Part shown: positions 27,624-39,143 of the stretch, in pieces | Layout: the number at the start of each line of letters is the position of its first letter | How positions within the stretch are numbered: position 1 is the stretch's first letter | NCBI GenBank assembly: GCA_030618545.1 | Contig: JAUXDH010000004.1 | Span: 1 to 48,672 of the forward strand | DNA length: 48,672 nucleotides | Direction of reading: 5' to 3' | Origin: Chlorobiota bacterium | GTDB taxonomy: Bacteria > Bacteroidota > Bacteroidia > Bacteroidales > F082 | Notes under the pieces: model-generated | Told to the model about the DNA's origin: nothing | The model's input: only the letters and a program-made list of their open reading frames with translations | The model's database searches: none | Program-made: the position numbers and the translations under genes

Positions 27624-29273
27624 TCAATCCGGATTATCATGAAGGAACGAATTGTTCGATTGGATGTTGGGATTTTTCTTGCTGTCTTCTCCAAGTGTAT
27701 AGCGTGAAATGTTTGAATCGGTAGAAGGTTTTGATTCATCCAGTTCAACATTTCTTCTTTTAAATGCCGGAACACTTTCCAACTCTTCCTGGCTGTGGTC
27801 TGTATGAAGGTTTATGCTCAGTTCTTTCAGTTTCGAACTGCGGTCTTTTGAATTCCTTTCAGCCAGTTCATCTTCTGTAACATTGCTCTTTTTCTCCCTG
27901 GGAGTGAAAGAGGTTGAAACAGTGTGTCCTATTGCCAATCCTGGCTGACTGGTTTTGCCAAAGAATACGGGTTGTTCTTTTTTGGCCGGTGTGTCAATTT
28001 CGTTATCTGCTTTGTTCTCGTTTGTATCCTTTTCATCCTTTACCTCCTCAATCTTTACCTCATCGAGGGTGTGCACGATCTTTTCTTCAGGCTTTACAGC
28101 ATAGCCTTCTGGTTCTTCAAATGTTTCAGCCGCCTCTGTTATTTTGATAGTGGGCTTTTTTGTTTCTTCAGCTTCGTGCTTTTTGTGCAGTACCGGTTCA
28201 TACTTTATTGGCGTATCCTCCTTTTTTGGGATGTCCTTCTCTTTTAATCCTTCTTCAGGTTTTTCTTTCAGTACATGAATTATTTTAGGAGTTTTGTTTT
28301 TAGGCGCCGGTCGGGAATCAAATCCTGTAGCGATAATTGTAACGCTGATTTTTTTACCTAAAGACTCATCATTGCCATTACCCCAGATCACGTCGGCTTC
28401 ATGATCTCCACCACTTTCCTGATGGATGTAGTCAGTAATTTCAGTGATCTCATCCATGGTCAGGTCGTCGGTTCCGGTCATGATGTACAGGAGAATGTTT
28501 TGTGAACCCTTTATTTCATTGTCATTCAGCAATGGTGAACTCATGGCATCTTCAATGGCTCTCAATGCCCGACCTTCTCCTTCAGCCGTTGCGGAACCCA
28601 TAATTGCTTTTCCACTGTTCTGCATAACGGTTTTCACATCTTCAAAGTCCACATTCACGTAACCCGGTACAGTAATAATCTCTGCTATACCTTTGGCAGC
28701 AGAAGTAAGTACGTTATCAGCTCTTGCAAAAGCCTCGGATACAGAAAGGTCGCCGTAGACTTCGCGGAGTTTGTCATTGCAGATTACGATGAGTGAATCA
28801 ACGTGTTTTTTCATCTCAGTGATACCCACTTCCGCCTGTTGGCGTCTCCGCCTGCCTTCCCACAGGAAAGGAAGCGTGATGATGCCTACTGTGAGGATAC
28901 CGGCTTCTCTGGATATCTCGGCAATAATAGGCGCCGCACCTGTACCTGTTCCGCCACCCATGCCGGCTGTGATGAACACCATCTGGGTTTCATCACCCAA
29001 CGCTTCCTTTATTATATCTATGGATTCCGTTGCTGCAGATCGTCCTACTTCCGGTTTAGACCCTGCACCGAGAACACGGTTTCCGAGAGCTATTTTTACC
29101 GGAACCGGCGATGATTGCAGTGCCTGAACATCGGTGTTGCAGACTACAAATTCAACGCCCTGAATTCCCTGAGCATACATGTGGTTAACGGCATTGCTGC
29201 CACCCCCTCCAACGCCAATTACTTTAATATAGGCGGGTTGATGTTTTGGTTCAAAAGTTATCATATTGGTCAT
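27624..29273 (-). CDS. ftsZ: Cell division protein FtsZ
   Basis: GVGGGGSNAVNHM, GGGTGTGAAPIIAEISRE tubulin signature; long charged linker; C-terminal NSFLHDNPD. Confidence 0.98.
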   Translation of the reverse strand: MTNMITFEPKHQPAYIKVIGVGGGGSNAVNHMYAQGIQGVEFVVCNTDVQALQSSPVPVKIALGNRVLGAGSKPEVGRSAATESIDIIKEALGDETQMVFITAGMGGGTGTGAAPIIAEISREAGILTVGIITLPFLWEGRRRRQQAEVGITEMKKHVDSLIVICNDKLREVYGDLSVSEAFARADNVLTSAAKGIAEIITVPGYVNVDFEDVKTVMQNSGKAIMGSATAEGEGRALRAIEDAMSSPLLNDNEIKGSQNILLYIMTGTDDLTMDEITEITDYIHQESGGDHEADVIWGNGNDESLGKKISVTIIATGFDSRPAPKNKTPKIIHVLKEKPEEGLKEKDIPKKEDTPIKYEPVLHKKHEAEETKKPTIKITEAAETFEEPEGYAVKPEEKIVHTLDEVKIEEVKDEKDTNENKADNEIDTPAKKEQPVFFGKTSQPGLAIGHTVSTSFTPREKKSNVTEDELAERNSKDRSSKLKELSINLHTDHSQEELESVPAFKRRNVELDESKPSTDSNISRYTLGEDSKKNPNIQSNNSFLHDNPD

Positions 29274-29360
29274 ACTGGATGTGTTAAAAGTATGTTATTA
29301 ATAGTTGTTTCTATTTTAATATGTCTTAAATTTTCAACAAGAAATAGTTAATTCTTAATG

Positions 29361-30665
29361 CTATTCTTTAGTATCCCCTTTAAACCATTCTTCGAGCATG
29401 TCGAGAAACCGTTTTGATCCAAACATGGAAAGCCCTGTGCCGTTGCGTTTCTTTTTCTTTTTTTTGCCTCCTTTCACTTCCTTCTCAATAAGTTCTGCTT
29501 TTCGGCTTTCGTAGTCAGCACGGCGAATTCCTTCGATGACAAGTCCAATTCCTGTTGCGTACATCGGGCTTGCCATATCATCAGGAACATCAGGGGACAG
29601 GTGTTCATTGGGATGGCCAATCCTGGTATCCATCCCGGTAACAAACTGGGTAAGCTGCGCGATATGTTTAAGCTGCGCACCGCCGCCGGTAAGTACAATT
29701 CCTCCAATCAGTTTTTTCTCAAAACCTGAATTCTTGATTTCGAAATAGATTTGTTCGATGATCTCTTCCATCCTGGCCTGGATAATATTTGCCAGGTTTT
29801 TCAGTGTGATTTCTTTGGGATCGCGTCCGTGTAATCCCGGGATGGCCACAACTTCATCTTCCCTGTTCTCACTTGCAAGGGCCGATCCGAATTTTATTTT
29901 TAGTTCCTCCGCATGTTTTTTGATGATGCTGCAGCCCTCTTTTACATCTTCAGTGATCACGTCGCCGCCAAATGGAATTACTGCAGTGTGCCTGATAATC
30001 TCATCCTGGAAAATGGCAATATCCGTGGTGCCGCCGCCGATATCAACCAGCACTACACCCGCCTCTTTTTCTTCATCACTGAGGACAGCTTCCGAGGAAG
30101 CAATGGGTTCCAGGATAAGGTCTGCCATCGACAATCCTGCTTTTTCTATGCATTTCCAAATGTTTTTTGCCGCGGTGGTTTGTCCAACAATAATATGAAA
30201 GTTAGCCTCCAGGTTATTGCCAAGCATGCCCACAGGATCCCTGATTCCACTCTCACCGTCGATGATATATTCCTGAGGTATTACATCGATAATCTCTTCT
30301 CCCGGATCCATGCTCAGACCATACATGTTTTTGGTCAGTTTCTCAATTTCAACCTCGGAGATTTCCTGTTCCGAATCAGTACGAATGATATTACCCCTGT
30401 GCTGGTAGCTTTTGATGTGCTGACCGGCGATACCTACGTTTACCACCTGAATTTCGACACCTGATATTTCCTCGGCTGTTTCCACTGCCTTTTTTATGGA
30501 CCTGACGGTATTCTCAATATTCGCTACCACGCCACGCTTAACTCCAATGGATTCGGTTTTTCCGTAACCCATAGTCTCGATTTTTCCATACTCATTTTTG
30601 TGCCCAACAATGCAGGCGATCTTGGTGGTGCCTATGTCGAGGCCTACAATGATTTTTTCGTCCAT
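29361..30665 (-). CDS. ftsA: Cell division protein FtsA
   Basis: VGLDIGTTKIACIVG, VVLVDIGGGTTDIAIF, GGIVLTGGGAQLKHI. Confidence 0.97.
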   Translation of the reverse strand: MDEKIIVGLDIGTTKIACIVGHKNEYGKIETMGYGKTESIGVKRGVVANIENTVRSIKKAVETAEEISGVEIQVVNVGIAGQHIKSYQHRGNIIRTDSEQEISEVEIEKLTKNMYGLSMDPGEEIIDVIPQEYIIDGESGIRDPVGMLGNNLEANFHIIVGQTTAAKNIWKCIEKAGLSMADLILEPIASSEAVLSDEEKEAGVVLVDIGGGTTDIAIFQDEIIRHTAVIPFGGDVITEDVKEGCSIIKKHAEELKIKFGSALASENREDEVVAIPGLHGRDPKEITLKNLANIIQARMEEIIEQIYFEIKNSGFEKKLIGGIVLTGGGAQLKHIAQLTQFVTGMDTRIGHPNEHLSPDVPDDMASPMYATGIGLVIEGIRRADYESRKAELIEKEVKGGKKKKKKRNGTGLSMFGSKRFLDMLEEWFKGDTKE

Positions 30666-30684
30666 ATTAATCGTTCTTTTTCTG

Positions 30685-31455
30685 TTATTTTCTTGTACAA
30701 ACTACCTGATCCTTATATCTCAAATTGATGATGCCGTATTTGTCACCTCCTTCTCTGACAAAGGATTTTTTATACCACAACTCAAGTCTGTCCAGTTTAT
30801 CTTCCACGTTGTCAAGTGATCCCAATTGTATGATGTGATTGCCGACCTCGGGAATCAAATCGTATTCACCTTTGCTGTTCAGGTAAATCTGGCTGATCTG
30901 AGCATTCAGGAAATCACTTTGCCTGATAACTGATGTCAGATAAAAGAGCGCTGAAATCAGGTCGTCTTCCTCATCAGTAACCGGCATACCATTCTTCTGA
31001 TCAAATTCAATATTTATATAACCGCTCGCGATTGGCACAAGGGAAGAATAATTTTCATTTAGCGGGAATGGTTTGCCCTGATCATCCAGATAAAAACCAT
31101 TTCCATGCCTTGTGAAGATTCGTAAAAAAGGGCTTTTCTCTTCAACATTGATTACAAGGTCCTTGTCGATATTGATGAAAGCATCTGCCTGTTCAACAAA
31201 TGGGTTGCTTATGATCCGGAGCTCTATGTCCTTTATGCTTACCTCCCTTATTTGCCTGCTTGAAATGCTATCAGCTTCCTCAATAAGGTTTAAAATGTCA
31301 TCCTGTGAAAGAAAGCCCTGATCCGAATCCCTGATAATCCGAATGTTGATTTCACCAACCAGTTGCTTCGCGTTTTCAATGTAAATAAACCCCATCAATC
31401 CAAAGACCATGATGATGAAAAGTGAAAACAACGATATGTGAATAACACGTTTCAT
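30685..31455 (-). CDS. ftsQ: Cell division protein FtsQ
   Basis: Single N-terminal TM, POTRA/FtsQ-like region, between ftsA and murC; ATGA overlap with murC. Confidence 0.88.
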   Translation of the reverse strand: MKRVIHISLFSLFIIMVFGLMGFIYIENAKQLVGEINIRIIRDSDQGFLSQDDILNLIEEADSISSRQIREVSIKDIELRIISNPFVEQADAFINIDKDLVINVEEKSPFLRIFTRHGNGFYLDDQGKPFPLNENYSSLVPIASGYINIEFDQKNGMPVTDEEDDLISALFYLTSVIRQSDFLNAQISQIYLNSKGEYDLIPEVGNHIIQLGSLDNVEDKLDRLELWYKKSFVREGGDKYGIINLRYKDQVVCTRK

Positions 31456-32807
31456 TTATTGCTCAGTATTGATTCGATGTCGTCAGTCATTAATCCGATA
31501 TCTCCGGCGCCAAGTGTTATCAGTACCTCGACAGTTGATTTGTCCAGGTAGTAAAGCAATTCTTCTTTCGAAAGCAGAAGTTTATGCACGTTGCTGATCC
31601 TGTCAAGGATGATTTGAGAGGTGATGCCTTTCACGGGTTTTTCCCTGGCGGGATAAATATCCAACAAGATAATTTCATCCAATCCTTCGAGAGACCTGGC
31701 AAAATCCACTGCGTGATCCTTCGTCCGTGAAAACAGATGCGGCTGGAAAACTCCGGTAATTTTTTTGTCGGGATAAAGTTCTCTTGCTGCCTTTACCGTC
31801 GCTTCTATTTCCTCAGGATGATGGGCATAATCATCGATATAGACAGTATGCTCATTTTCAATTCGGAGGTCAAACCGCCTTTCTACCCCTTCGAAACTCT
31901 CGAGGCCTTGTTTTATTTTTTCGGGATCTACTGCCAGTTCTATGGCTATTGCTGCTGCTGCCAGGGCATTTTCAATATAATGCCGTCCGGGAATGACCAT
32001 CGAGATATCGTTGATTTGTAAAATGTTACTGACAAGGTCGAAATGAAATCTTCCTGATGTTATCCTGATATTTTCAGCCCGTATGTCTGAACCTTTGCCA
32101 AATCCGTAGCTGAATTTTCTATGAGTTGAAGAAGCAAAGATTTCAAGTTTGTCATTGTAAACCAAAAGGCCATTTTCACTGATCTTTTCGACAAATTGGA
32201 GGTAGTTTTTCTCCATTTCAGAAAAGTCACCGTATATGTCCAGGTGGTCCGCATCCATTGACGAAACAACTGCTACATCCGGGTTGATGCGGAGGAAAGA
32301 ACGGTCGAACTCGTCCGCCTCAACCAGCAACACATTTGTAGGATTGGATGCTATAAGATTTGAATCATAGTTTTTCATGATTCCACCCACGAATGCTGTC
32401 AGGTTGATACCGGCCTTATGCAACAGGTGAGAAGCAATGGCACAAATACTGGTTTTGCCGTGGGTTCCTGCAACTCCGATGGTAAAAAGTTCGCCGGTCA
32501 GTTGTCCGATAACTTCAGCTCTTTTCAGTATGGGCAGCTCCCTGTTTCTAAGGTGCTCCAATTCTTTATGCCCTGATGGAATTGCAGGAGTATAGATGAC
32601 AAAGTCGGTTTTAGGTGGGATCAGGTTTAGATCTGCTTCATAGTGAATTTTCATGCCTTCGCTCTCGAGCTGCCTTGTAAGTGGAGTAGGAGTGAGGTCG
32701 TAGCCGTGTATTTCCTTGCCCATTTTTAGGAAATAACGCGCCAGGGCACTCATGCCGATGCCGCCTATCCCAAGGAAATACATAGTATGTGCCTGAGATG
32801 CCTTCAT
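31452..32807 (-). CDS. murC: UDP-N-acetylmuramate--L-alanine ligase
   Basis: YFLGIGGIGMSALARYFL, GVAGTHGKTS, DDYAHHPEEI. Confidence 0.97.
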   Translation of the reverse strand: MKASQAHTMYFLGIGGIGMSALARYFLKMGKEIHGYDLTPTPLTRQLESEGMKIHYEADLNLIPPKTDFVIYTPAIPSGHKELEHLRNRELPILKRAEVIGQLTGELFTIGVAGTHGKTSICAIASHLLHKAGINLTAFVGGIMKNYDSNLIASNPTNVLLVEADEFDRSFLRINPDVAVVSSMDADHLDIYGDFSEMEKNYLQFVEKISENGLLVYNDKLEIFASSTHRKFSYGFGKGSDIRAENIRITSGRFHFDLVSNILQINDISMVIPGRHYIENALAAAAIAIELAVDPEKIKQGLESFEGVERRFDLRIENEHTVYIDDYAHHPEEIEATVKAARELYPDKKITGVFQPHLFSRTKDHAVDFARSLEGLDEIILLDIYPAREKPVKGITSQIILDRISNVHKLLLSKEELLYYLDKSTVEVLITLGAGDIGLMTDDIESILSNK

Positions 32808-32808
32808 G

Positions 32809-33924
32809 CTATTTTTCGATCAATTTCATGATTTCATCCACTATCTTTTCGGTTGCATCGGGGTGCTCAAACCGTTTCAGGTTCTGAACCATTACCAGTC
32901 TGTCTGATGTGTTCTTCATCATCCCGATCACTGAATCCGCAAGTTTATCATTCGCTTCACTTTCTTTAACCATCAGGGCGGCATGCCCTTTCACCAGTGT
33001 CAATGCATTCTTGGTTTGATGATCCTCGGCCGCAGAGGGCAGTGGAACAAAAATGGCTGGTTTCTTTACTGCAATGATTTCCGCTATGGCAATGGCTCCT
33101 GCTCTGGAGATGATCAGGTCGGAGGCAGCATAAGCCATGTCCATCCTGGTGATAAATTCATGCACCTTTACCCTGTCTTTAAACCCGCACTCAACAACTG
33201 CCTGTTTGGCCATATCAAATGTAAGCTTGCCTGTTTGCCAGATAATCTGCATTCCTGTACCCAATAAGTCATTCAGTTTTTCCGCTACAACTTCATTTAT
33301 CCTTTTTGCCCCCTGGCTGCCGCCGATGATAAGTAAAACAGGTTTGCCTGATTTCAACTGAAAGAAATCCAAAGCTTCCGTGTTGCTTACTTTCAAATCA
33401 AGAATTTCTTTTCTCACAGGACTGCCGGTAACAGTGATTTTCTTCCCGGGAAAATATTTGTCCATTCCATCATAGGCCACGCAAACCTTATCGACTGTTT
33501 TGCCCAGCATTTTATTGGTGATGCCAGGAAAGGAGTTTTGTTCGAGTATCAGTGTCGGCACTTTTTTTCTGGATGCCATATACAAAAGAGGACCGCTGGC
33601 ATATCCGCCGGTGCCTATTGCTGCATGCGCTTTGAATCTTTTAACAATCTTGCCGGCTTTGTTAAGGCTGTCGATTACCTTGAATGGAAAACTCAGATTC
33701 CTGAGATCAACTTTGCGCTGTAAGCCACTGATCCAAAGTCCCTGGATGGGGTAACCGGCCTGAGGAACTTTTTCCATTTCCATTTTTCCTTTGGCGCCAA
33801 CAAAAAGAATATTTACATCGTTTAGCCTTTGCTGCAAAGCGTTGGCTATGGCAACGGCGGGGAAAATATGTCCGCCGGTACCACCACCGCTAACCAGTAT
33901 GTTGTATTTCTCAGGCATTGGCAA
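32809..33924 (-). CDS. murG: UDP-N-acetylglucosamine--N-acetylmuramyl-(pentapeptide) pyrophosphoryl-undecaprenol N-acetylglucosamine transferase
   Basis: ILVSGGGTGGHIFPAVAIANAL, IGGSQGAKRINE, SRAGAIAIAEI. Confidence 0.97.
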   Translation of the reverse strand: MPMPEKYNILVSGGGTGGHIFPAVAIANALQQRLNDVNILFVGAKGKMEMEKVPQAGYPIQGLWISGLQRKVDLRNLSFPFKVIDSLNKAGKIVKRFKAHAAIGTGGYASGPLLYMASRKKVPTLILEQNSFPGITNKMLGKTVDKVCVAYDGMDKYFPGKKITVTGSPVRKEILDLKVSNTEALDFFQLKSGKPVLLIIGGSQGAKRINEVVAEKLNDLLGTGMQIIWQTGKLTFDMAKQAVVECGFKDRVKVHEFITRMDMAYAASDLIISRAGAIAIAEIIAVKKPAIFVPLPSAAEDHQTKNALTLVKGHAALMVKESEANDKLADSVIGMMKNTSDRLVMVQNLKRFEHPDATEKIVDEIMKLIEK

Positions 33925-35080
33925 TTTCGATGGCTTCGTTAACTTGTTCGCAATCTCTTTTATCCAACTCCTTACTTACACTTAGAATGATTCCAATAGC
34001 AAGGCTGGTAAACCAGATAGAAGTGCCACCCATGCTCACCAGCGGAAGTGTTTGACCCGTAACGGGCAGCAGGTTTACAGCAACTCCCATATTAATCATT
34101 GCCTGGAATACCAGGCTGAATGCAACCCCGATGGTCAGAAAAGACCCGAAGGTGCCCGGTGCCCTGGTAACTATGTTGACAGCCCTGAAAAGAAGTACGA
34201 GGTATAGAAGTACGACAACTACTCCTCCTATCAATCCATATTCTTCTACTATTATGGCAAAGATGAAATCCGAATAGGGGTGGGGAAGAAAGTTACGCTG
34301 GGTGCTATTGCCAGGCATCTTGCCTACTATTCCACCCGTAGCAATGGCGATCTTGGATTGCTCAACCTGGTAGTTGTCCTTGCTTTCACCATTCATGAAG
34401 TTTTCAATACGGTTTTTCCAGGTAACATATCTCCATTGCTTACCTTCGGGCATGTTGTGAAGGATCAGGATGACGATCGCCAGGATCGCAATGCCGATTC
34501 CTATCATCCCCATAATATACCTGATCCTCACCCTTCCGATAAAGATCAAGACCATACTGATTACGAATAACATGGCGGCAGTGGAGAAATTAGCAGGAAG
34601 TATAAGTCCTGTAATGATCAATACCGGAAGCATTATTGGTACAAATGCTGACCTGAAATCTTTTATCTGGTCCTGCTTTTTTGTCAATACTCTTGCCAGG
34701 TAAATAATCAGGGTAATCTTTGCAATGTCAGAAGTTTGAAATGTGAGGTTAAATGGCAGGCGGATCAGGCGGGTGGCTCTGTTAATATCAAGGCCAATAA
34801 AGTATGTAAGGATCAGCAAAGCAATGGCAAGATAAAGCGCGACCTGAAAAACCCTTGAGTAATAGGTGTATTTAGGCAAGTGGGCGAGGTACATCAACAG
34901 CAGACCAAATATCAGTATAATAACATGCTTGAGCATATAATATTCTGTGTTGCCGCCATGGTATTTGTAAGCCAGGGTTCCGGTTGAACTGTACACTGCA
35001 AGAAAAGATAGTAAAGTGAGCAGTAATACCACTGCCCAAATAATCCTGTCCCCTTTTATTTTACCTAATAGATGGTTCAT
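33911..35080 (-). CDS. ftsW: FtsW/RodA/SpoVE family cell-cycle protein
   Basis: Polytopic SEDS protein; position between murG and murD; FLPHPYSDFIFAIIVEEYGLIG. Confidence 0.95.
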   Translation of the reverse strand: MNHLLGKIKGDRIIWAVVLLLTLLSFLAVYSSTGTLAYKYHGGNTEYYMLKHVIILIFGLLLMYLAHLPKYTYYSRVFQVALYLAIALLILTYFIGLDINRATRLIRLPFNLTFQTSDIAKITLIIYLARVLTKKQDQIKDFRSAFVPIMLPVLIITGLILPANFSTAAMLFVISMVLIFIGRVRIRYIMGMIGIGIAILAIVILILHNMPEGKQWRYVTWKNRIENFMNGESKDNYQVEQSKIAIATGGIVGKMPGNSTQRNFLPHPYSDFIFAIIVEEYGLIGGVVVVLLYLVLLFRAVNIVTRAPGTFGSFLTIGVAFSLVFQAMINMGVAVNLLPVTGQTLPLVSMGGTSIWFTSLAIGIILSVSKELDKRDCEQVNEAIEIANA

Positions 35081-35082
35081 TT

Positions 35083-36429
35083 TTAAAGCATTTTAACTGC
35101 TTCAATGAATTGATTACCCCTGTCTTCGTAGCTCTCGAACAGGTCAAAACTCGCGCAGGCCGGTGAGAGCAGTACAGTGTCATTCTTTTTAGCAAGGTGA
35201 TAAGCTGCAGCTACTGCCTCTGTCGCGGAGGAAGCATCCACGATAGTAGAAACCAACGGACTGAAAGTTTCATGCAGTTTTTTGTTATCAATACCAAGGC
35301 AAACGATGGCTTTAACTTTATCTTTCACCAGGGGGAGAATGTGAGCATAGTCGTTCCCTTTGTCAATCCCTCCCGCGATCCAAACGATGGGCTGATCAAC
35401 ATATTCAAGGGCATACCAGGTAGAATTCGCATTAGTAGCTTTCGAGTCGTTGAGAAAAGTAATGCCATGTACGCTCGACACAAATTCCAGCCTGTGCGGG
35501 ATGTTATGGAAATCCGACAGGCTTTGCCTGATGCTCTCATTCCTGATTTCCATCAATCGTGTGGCAACACCTGCAGCCATTGAGTTGTACACATTGTGTT
35601 TCCCTTGTAATGCTAATTGTTCCAATGTCATTATCAATCGGTTTTTATTTGTATTTATAATTATTTCACCATCTCTAACGAATGCACCCCGGTCAAAATC
35701 CTGGTCTTTGAGACTGATCTGAAATTGCCGTGCTCTGACATTTCTTCTTCCCATTTCCTGTCTCAGCACAGCATCATCATAACTCCATATCAGTGCATCG
35801 TTTTCTGTTTGATTTTGAAGAATTCTGAATTTCGAAGCGACATATCGATTAAAACTATTCCCGTATCTGTCCAGGTGATCAGGAGTAATATTGAGCAATA
35901 CGGCGATATCGGCTTTAAAATCAAACATACCATCTAACTGGAAACTACTGATCTCCAAAACATAAACCGGATGATCTTTTTCAGCCACCTGCCAGGCATA
36001 ACTTTTGCCTACATTCCCTGCCAGCCCCACGTCCAATCCTGCATTCTTCAGGATGTGATGCGTCAGAAGGGTGGTTGTTGTTTTTCCGTTGCTGCCGGTG
36101 ATGCAAATTTTCTTTGCATTTGTGAACTTATCCGCAAACTCGATCTCCGAAATAACCGGAATACCTTTTTTTCGGACAGCCTGAATAAGTGGAATGGTTT
36201 CCGGAATCCCGGGACTTTTTACCACACATTCAGCCTGCAGTACACGGTCAGATGAATGCCCGTTTTCTTCAAAATCAATTTCAAACTGTTTAAGAACGCA
36301 TTTATACTTTACCCTTATCGGGCTGTTATCACTCAGAAAAACTTTGAAGCCTTTTACCTTCGAGAGGTAGGCTGCCCCAGTGCCGCTTTCTCCGCCACCC
36401 AAAACCACTATTTCTCCTTTTGCTGACAT
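35083..36429 (-). CDS. murD: UDP-N-acetylmuramoylalanine--D-glutamate ligase
   Basis: VLGGGESGTGAAYLSK, CITGSNGKTTTTLL, FLNDSKATN. Confidence 0.97.
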   Translation of the reverse strand: MSAKGEIVVLGGGESGTGAAYLSKVKGFKVFLSDNSPIRVKYKCVLKQFEIDFEENGHSSDRVLQAECVVKSPGIPETIPLIQAVRKKGIPVISEIEFADKFTNAKKICITGSNGKTTTTLLTHHILKNAGLDVGLAGNVGKSYAWQVAEKDHPVYVLEISSFQLDGMFDFKADIAVLLNITPDHLDRYGNSFNRYVASKFRILQNQTENDALIWSYDDAVLRQEMGRRNVRARQFQISLKDQDFDRGAFVRDGEIIINTNKNRLIMTLEQLALQGKHNVYNSMAAGVATRLMEIRNESIRQSLSDFHNIPHRLEFVSSVHGITFLNDSKATNANSTWYALEYVDQPIVWIAGGIDKGNDYAHILPLVKDKVKAIVCLGIDNKKLHETFSPLVSTIVDASSATEAVAAAYHLAKKNDTVLLSPACASFDLFESYEDRGNQFIEAVKML

Positions 36430-36445
36430 CTTCCTGCATTTTCAT

Positions 36446-37678
36446 TTACCTCAGCTTTAATGTTATAATGGTGAAAACCGAAAGCATGATCCCTACGATA
36501 AAGAAGCGCAATACGATCTTTGGTTCAGGATATCCCTTTTTCTGGTAGTGGTGATGAAGGGGTGACATCTTAAATATCCTCCTGCCTTCACCGAATTTCT
36601 TTTTTGTGTATTTGAAGTAGCTCACCTGGAGAATTACCGACAGGCTTTCTGCCAGGAAGATCCCACATAGAATAGGTATCAATAATTCTTTCCGGATAAT
36701 GATGGCAAACACTGCGATAATGCCGCCAAGAGACAGACTGCCTGTGTCTCCCATAAACACCTGAGCCGGATAGGTATTAAACCAGAGAAAGCCGACGGTA
36801 GCGCCAACAAATGCACTTATGTAAATGGTCAATTCACCCACTTCCGGCAGGTACATGATATTGAGGTAATCAGCAAAGATGATGTTACCGGAAACCCATG
36901 CCAGAACACCCAGCGTCAGGCCAATGATGGCACTAGTCCCCGTGGCAAGGCCGTCCATCCCATCTGTAAGGTTTGCCCCGTTCGATACAGCCATGATGAT
37001 AAAAATGACTACCGGAATGAATATGAGGAAAGCCCATTTCTCATAACCCGACCCCATCCATTTGAGAAGAATGGCATAATCAAATTCGTTGTTCTTTGAA
37101 AATGGAATGGTTGTTTTGAGTGATTGCTTTTTGTCGATACCGGCTGACATCTGTGGGTTATCCAAAGTGATCACAACCTCCTGATCTGCTATAGGCTGTT
37201 CACGAACAACTATCGACGGATTAAAATACATAACAAGGCCAACAACCAGTCCCAGTGCAAATTGACCTGCAATCTTGTATTTGCCGGGAAGTCCTCTTTT
37301 GTTTTTTCTGAAGACTTTGATGTAATCATCGATGAATCCGAGCATGCCCAGCCAGATTGTGGTAAACAGCATCAGGATGATGTAGATGTTGTCAAGTTTG
37401 GCGAACAGGAATGTTGGGATGATGATTGAGGCCAGTATGATAAGGCCACCCATAGTAGGTGTCCCCTGTTTTTCGATTTGCCCCTCCAGACCCAGGTCAC
37501 GGATTGTTTCACCAACCTGACGGCGGTTCAGGTAGTTGATCCATCGATTTCCAAACAGCAGGCTGATGATAAGAGAGGTGATCACAGCTCCTGCGGCCCT
37601 GAACGAAAGGTATTCAAATACACTTGCGCCGGGCAGTGCAAAAGTTTCTTCAAGGTATTTGAACAGATAGTATAACAT
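36446..37678 (-). CDS. mraY: Phospho-N-acetylmuramoyl-pentapeptide-transferase
   Basis: [58 protein letters not shown]. Confidence 0.97.
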   Translation of the reverse strand: MLYYLFKYLEETFALPGASVFEYLSFRAAGAVITSLIISLLFGNRWINYLNRRQVGETIRDLGLEGQIEKQGTPTMGGLIILASIIIPTFLFAKLDNIYIILMLFTTIWLGMLGFIDDYIKVFRKNKRGLPGKYKIAGQFALGLVVGLVMYFNPSIVVREQPIADQEVVITLDNPQMSAGIDKKQSLKTTIPFSKNNEFDYAILLKWMGSGYEKWAFLIFIPVVIFIIMAVSNGANLTDGMDGLATGTSAIIGLTLGVLAWVSGNIIFADYLNIMYLPEVGELTIYISAFVGATVGFLWFNTYPAQVFMGDTGSLSLGGIIAVFAIIIRKELLIPILCGIFLAESLSVILQVSYFKYTKKKFGEGRRIFKMSPLHHHYQKKGYPEPKIVLRFFIVGIMLSVFTIITLKLR

Positions 37679-37679
37679 A

Positions 37680-39140
37680 TCAGGTCAATTCAAATAATTC
37701 CGTTAGAATAAGTTTGTCATCGAAAGGGTATTTAACCCCTTTTATTTCCTGGTATTTTTCGTGACCTTTCCCGGCAACGAGAATCAGGTCATTGGGAGCT
37801 GCCAGATTAACCGCTGTTTTAATGGCTTCCTTCCTGTTAGTGATCACAAGTGTGCTGCTGGTTTTCGCAGGATCAATGCCCTTCTTCATATCTTCTATGA
37901 TCTGGTCAGGATGCTCCGACCTTGGATTATCAGATGTGAGAATGACCTTGTTGCTCATGGTTGTCGCAACTTTGGCCATCTTCGGTCGTTTGGTCTTATC
38001 TCTGTCACCGCCAGCTCCAACAACAGTGATCAATTGCTCATTATGGGTACGAAGACCGTTGATCGTTTTCAAAACATTTTCCAATGCATCGGGCGTGTGC
38101 GCGTAATCCACTATGGCTGTTATTCCTGAGGGAGAGCGCACAAGTTCAAATCTTCCTTCCGCACCTGTCAATGAACTGATATGTGTGAGTACATTGTTCT
38201 CATCCTGTCCCAGCAGCATGCTGCTGCCAAATACGGCCATCAGGTTATAGGCATTGAAATCACCGGACAGCAGGGAGTGTACTTCTTTGTTGTTGATGGT
38301 CATTTGCAAACCGGTGAAATGGTTTTCGATGACCCTGCCTTTAAAATCCGCCATACTTTTCAATCCATAAGTTGATTTTTTAGCATGCGAATTCTGTATC
38401 ATCACCTTGCCATTCTTGTCATCTGCATTTATCAAAGCAAAAGCGGTTTTGGGCAGGTTGTCAAAAAACTTCTTTTTTGCTTCCAGGTAGTTTTTAAAAG
38501 TCAGGTGATAGTCAAGGTGATCGTGGGTGATGTTAGTAAAGACACCTCCGCTGAATTTCAGGCCGGTGATCCTGTTCTGTTCAACTGCATGAGAACTCAC
38601 CTCCATAAAAGCAAACTCACAACCTTCATCAACCATTCTTCTCAACAGCGCGTTTACTTTCAGAGCGTCAGGTGTAGTGTGGGTGGCTTCAAGTGTCTCT
38701 GTATGCACCTTGCTGAGTATGGTTGACAGTAAGCCTGTTTTGTAGCCAAGTGATGTAAACAAGTTGTAAAGAAGAGTAACCGTTGTGGTTTTGCCATTGG
38801 TGCCGGTAATTCCAACAAGTTTGAGGTCTTCTGAAGGGTTGTCATAAAAATTTGCCGCGATATATCCCAGTGCGGCAGAAGCGTCTTTCACTTTTATATA
38901 GGTTACCTCTTCTATGGTTTCATCAGGAAACCTCATGCAGACAATCGCAATAGCTCCCGATTCGATCACCTTAGAAATGAATTGATGCCCATCCACCTGT
39001 GTGCCCGGAACAGCTACAAACAAACTTCCGGATACCGCTTCACGCGAATCAAAGACCACTTTGCTGACGGTCTTATCCATCGACCCTTTTATTTCAAGGA
39101 TTCCTGACCGGTACAATATGTCCTGAAGTGTTTTCATCAC
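37680..39140 (-). CDS. murE: UDP-N-acetylmuramoyl-L-alanyl-D-glutamate--2,6-diaminopimelate ligase
   Basis: [46 protein letters not shown]. Confidence 0.95.
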   Translation of the reverse strand: MMKTLQDILYRSGILEIKGSMDKTVSKVVFDSREAVSGSLFVAVPGTQVDGHQFISKVIESGAIAIVCMRFPDETIEEVTYIKVKDASAALGYIAANFYDNPSEDLKLVGITGTNGKTTTVTLLYNLFTSLGYKTGLLSTILSKVHTETLEATHTTPDALKVNALLRRMVDEGCEFAFMEVSSHAVEQNRITGLKFSGGVFTNITHDHLDYHLTFKNYLEAKKKFFDNLPKTAFALINADDKNGKVMIQNSHAKKSTYGLKSMADFKGRVIENHFTGLQMTINNKEVHSLLSGDFNAYNLMAVFGSSMLLGQDENNVLTHISSLTGAEGRFELVRSPSGITAIVDYAHTPDALENVLKTINGLRTHNEQLITVVGAGGDRDKTKRPKMAKVATTMSNKVILTSDNPRSEHPDQIIEDMKKGIDPAKTSSTLVITNRKEAIKTAVNLAAPNDLILVAGKGHEKYQEIKGVKYPFDDKLILTELFELT

Positions 39141-39143
39141 TGC

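Noticed and set aside
27914-28247. 77- and 107-aa plus-strand ORFs opposite ftsZ linker
   Set aside because: Antisense of the K/E-rich FtsZ linker gives Phe/Leu/Cys-rich pseudo-membrane proteins; artefact of composition.
37201-37320. MraY insert ([27 protein letters not shown]...) as a novel domain
   Set aside because: Extended MraY proteins with this insert are, as far as I recall, usual in Bacteroidetes.
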